Source of the DNA: JANNGZ01 sp031404155
GTDB taxonomy: Bacteria; Pseudomonadota; Gammaproteobacteria; Burkholderiales; Burkholderiaceae_C
Reading direction: 5' to 3'
Assembly (NCBI GenBank): GCA_031404155.1
Contig: JANNGZ010000124.1
Span: 1 to 10,132, forward strand
Length of the DNA stretch: 10,132 bases
In this document: positions 8,786 to 10,132 of the stretch, piece by piece
Numbering within the stretch: position 1 is the stretch's first letter
Layout of the letters: every line of letters begins with the position of its first letter
Notes under the pieces: model-generated
The model's database searches: none
What the model was told of the DNA's origin: nothing
Seen by the model: the letters and a program-made list of their open reading frames with translations, nothing else
Made by a program: the position numbers and the translations under genes

Positions 8786-9817
8786 ATGCGCCTGATCGAC
8801 CTTCGCTTCCCGCTCGCATGGTCGCTGCCGGTGCTGGTGGCCGCGGCCGCGTGGCGCTCGCCGGTGCTGGCCTGGGTCGCGACGCTGAGCTTTCAACTGG
8901 CGCTGGCGGCCATCGAGCGCTTTCCGCCGGCGCTGCACTCACCCGCGGCCGAGCGCGCACCGGCACCACGCTTTCGCTGGTTCGTGCGCCTGCATCTGCC
9001 CTTGCAGGCTGCGCTGCTGGCGCTCGGCGTGTTCGTCGCCGTGCGCCACGACGCGGCCGGCGGATCGTGGTGGGCCGTCGTGGCGCTGGGCATCGGCGTC
9101 GGCGGTGTCACCGGCGGGCAGGGCATTACTTTTGCGCATGAGCTGGGGCATTCACGCCCGCGCCTGGACCGCGTGCTCTCCTGGATGTTGATGAGCAGCG
9201 TGCTCTACGCCCACTTCTTGGTCGAGCATTACCGCGGCCACCACCCGCGCGCGGCGACCTGGGACGACCCCGCCTCGGCGCGCGAAGGCGAGACACTTTG
9301 GCGCTTCCTGCCGCGCACGCTCGCGGGCAGTTTCGCAAACGCCTGGCGGCTCGAAGCGCAGCAGTTGCGCCGGTTGCGCCGCGGCTGGCCGCGCAGCCCG
9401 CTGCTCTGGGCCACGCTGCTGCAACTCGTGGGGCTGGTGCTGCTCGCCAGCACCTTCGGCGCTGCCGCGTTGCTGTTCTGGTTGGTGCAGGCGGCCTACG
9501 CGGTGTTCCTGCTCGAAGCCATCAACTACATCGAGCATTACGGCCTGGCGCGCCGCAAGGACACGCAGGGCCGGCCCGAGCCTTTCGGCATGCAACACGC
9601 CTGGAATGCCGACCATGCGCTGACCAACATCTTCGTGGCCAACCTGCAGCGCCACAGCGACCACCACCTGCACGCCTGGAAGCCCTACGAAACGCTGGAC
9701 GCGCTGCCGGGACCGCAGTTGCCTACCGGCTACGCGGGCTGCATCTTCCTGGCGACCGTGCCACCGCTGTGGTTCAGGGCGATGCGGCCCAGGCTGACGG
9801 CTTGGTCGACAGCCTGA
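8786..9817 (+). CDS. AlkB-type integral-membrane diiron hydroxylase
   Basis: A 343-residue inner-membrane protein of the alkane 1-monooxygenase/fatty acid desaturase superfamily, expected to hydroxylate a terminal methyl group with O2 and electrons from a rubredoxin. The histidine boxes are HELGH (118-122), EHYRGHH (147-153), and LQRHSDHH (287-294), plus the AlkB signature NYIEHYGL (247-254). Together these give the nine histidines of the AlkB metal site: 118, 122, 148, 152, 153, 251, 290, 293 and 294. Hydrophobic segments lie at about 12-42, 68-87, 94-115, 130-145, 205-245 and 312-330. Departures from classic AlkB are WNADH where WNSNH is usual, HLHAWKPYETL after the last box where HAHPTRRYQxL is usual, and a shorter length than the Pseudomonas enzyme (401). 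The start at 8786 is preferred; a TTG at 8711 would put the promoter candidate inside the gene. No rubredoxin domain or gene is seen, so the substrate (alkane, fatty acyl or aromatic methyl) is open. Confidence 0.88.
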   Translation: MRLIDLRFPLAWSLPVLVAAAAWRSPVLAWVATLSFQLALAAIERFPPALHSPAAERAPAPRFRWFVRLHLPLQAALLALGVFVAVRHDAAGGSWWAVVALGIGVGGVTGGQGITFAHELGHSRPRLDRVLSWMLMSSVLYAHFLVEHYRGHHPRAATWDDPASAREGETLWRFLPRTLAGSFANAWRLEAQQLRRLRRGWPRSPLLWATLLQLVGLVLLASTFGAAALLFWLVQAAYAVFLLEAINYIEHYGLARRKDTQGRPEPFGMQHAWNADHALTNIFVANLQRHSDHHLHAWKPYETLDALPGPQLPTGYAGCIFLATVPPLWFRAMRPRLTAWSTA

Positions 9818-9833
9818 GCCGCACCCAGCTCAG
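9814..9833. terminator. Small palindrome spanning the convergent stop codons
   Basis: ctgagc (9814-9819) and gctcag (9828-9833) form a 6-bp stem with an 8-base loop. The TGA of the AlkB-like gene (9815-9817) lies in one arm and the TGA of the SET-domain gene (9830-9832, minus) in the other. No T tract follows in either direction. It might serve as a weak bidirectional end signal between genes only 12 bases apart; chance is also possible. Confidence 0.3.
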
Positions 9834-10132
9834 AGCCGGCCCACGCACCCCGCCGCGCCGCAGCGGCATTGCAGCTTGCCTTCGTGGTGGGTCTCGCCGT
9901 AGTTCACGGTGATCTCTTCGCCGGGTGCAATCGGGCGCAGCGCGTAGAACTCCACGCGCCCCTGGCGGATGCACAGGCGCGCGTTCGGCTTGCAGGAGTG
10001 GTTGGTGTAGCGCATCGGGTCGCTCGACTTGCTGAAGTCGATCGCCCGGCGCTGCGACACCTCCACGATCATGATGCGTTCATGCCGCGTGGCGCGAATG
10101 CGCGCGTCGGCCACGCTGATCGACTCGCCGCG
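9830..10132 (-). CDS. SET-domain protein, 3' part (runs off right edge)
   Basis: The last 100 codons of a small SET-domain protein; the frame is open to the window edge, so the N terminus and true start lie outside. The SET core is recognisable: NHSCKPN at visible residues 44-50 (SAM and pseudoknot motif), then FYALRPIAPGEEITVNYG (62-79), the counterpart of the ELxxDY motif with Asn in place of Asp. The post-SET cysteines CRCGAAGC follow at 89-96. SET enzymes transfer methyl from SAM to lysine; small bacterial members with a post-SET cluster are common but their targets are mostly unknown. A GTG at 10112-10114 is not a convincing start, because the usual GxG-containing N-terminal SET-N part would be missing. 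The gene is convergent with the AlkB-like gene and 12 bases away from it. Confidence 0.8.
   Translation of the reverse strand, partial: RGESISVADARIRATRHERIMIVEVSQRRAIDFSKSSDPMRYTNHSCKPNARLCIRQGRVEFYALRPIAPGEEITVNYGETHHEGKLQCRCGAAGCVGRL

Noticed and set aside
8684..8938. An 85-residue in-frame N-terminal extension of DapC
   Set aside because: It would overlap the 5' end of the divergent hydroxylase, has no similarity to aminotransferase N termini, and is composed of R/Q/H-rich shadow sequence.

Overview
The window reads as an ordinary chromosomal segment of a GC-rich betaproteobacterium. The best guess is Burkholderiales, somewhere near the Comamonadaceae or the Rubrivivax/Leptothrix/Methylibium group. 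The basis is strong G/C preference at third codon positions, near-continuous open frames on the antisense strand, and a succinylase-type lysine/diaminopimelate gene set of proteobacterial type. Genus assignment is inference; no search was run. There are no tRNAs, rRNAs, insertion sequences, CRISPR repeats or phage genes that I can see.

Layout from left to right: yheS-type ABC-F ATPase (minus), zinc alcohol dehydrogenase of the AdhP type (minus), prmB (minus), dapE (minus), a PilU-type retraction ATPase (minus), dapD (minus), dapC (minus), then a divergent AlkB-type membrane diiron hydroxylase (plus), and finally the 3' part of a small SET-domain protein (minus) that runs off the right edge. 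The first 72 bases hold no gene that can be named.

The core is a compact minus-strand block dapC-dapD-pilU-dapE-prmB. dapC/dapD overlap by ATGA and dapE/prmB overlap by GTGA, which suggests translational coupling. DapD, DapC and DapE are three consecutive steps of the succinylase branch that makes L,L-diaminopimelate for peptidoglycan and lysine. The pilus motor gene between dapD and dapE has no obvious metabolic link to them. prmB (methylation of the glutamine in ribosomal protein L3) and yheS (ribosome-associated ABC-F) give the left part a ribosome/translation flavour, with the alcohol dehydrogenase sitting between them.

The AlkB-like protein (oxidation of alkyl chains to alcohols) and the alcohol dehydrogenase could act in sequence, but they are about 5.5 kb apart on opposite strands, with no rubredoxin in view, so a shared pathway is only a hypothesis.

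The most notable non-coding signals are three. A textbook intrinsic terminator (9-bp GC stem, 5-nt loop, T-rich tail) lies inside the first codons of prmB. A promoter-like TTGACC-17-GATAGT ends six bases before the alkB ATG and implies a leaderless mRNA. A long hairpin lies directly after prmB. I did not find evidence for a new multi-gene system.
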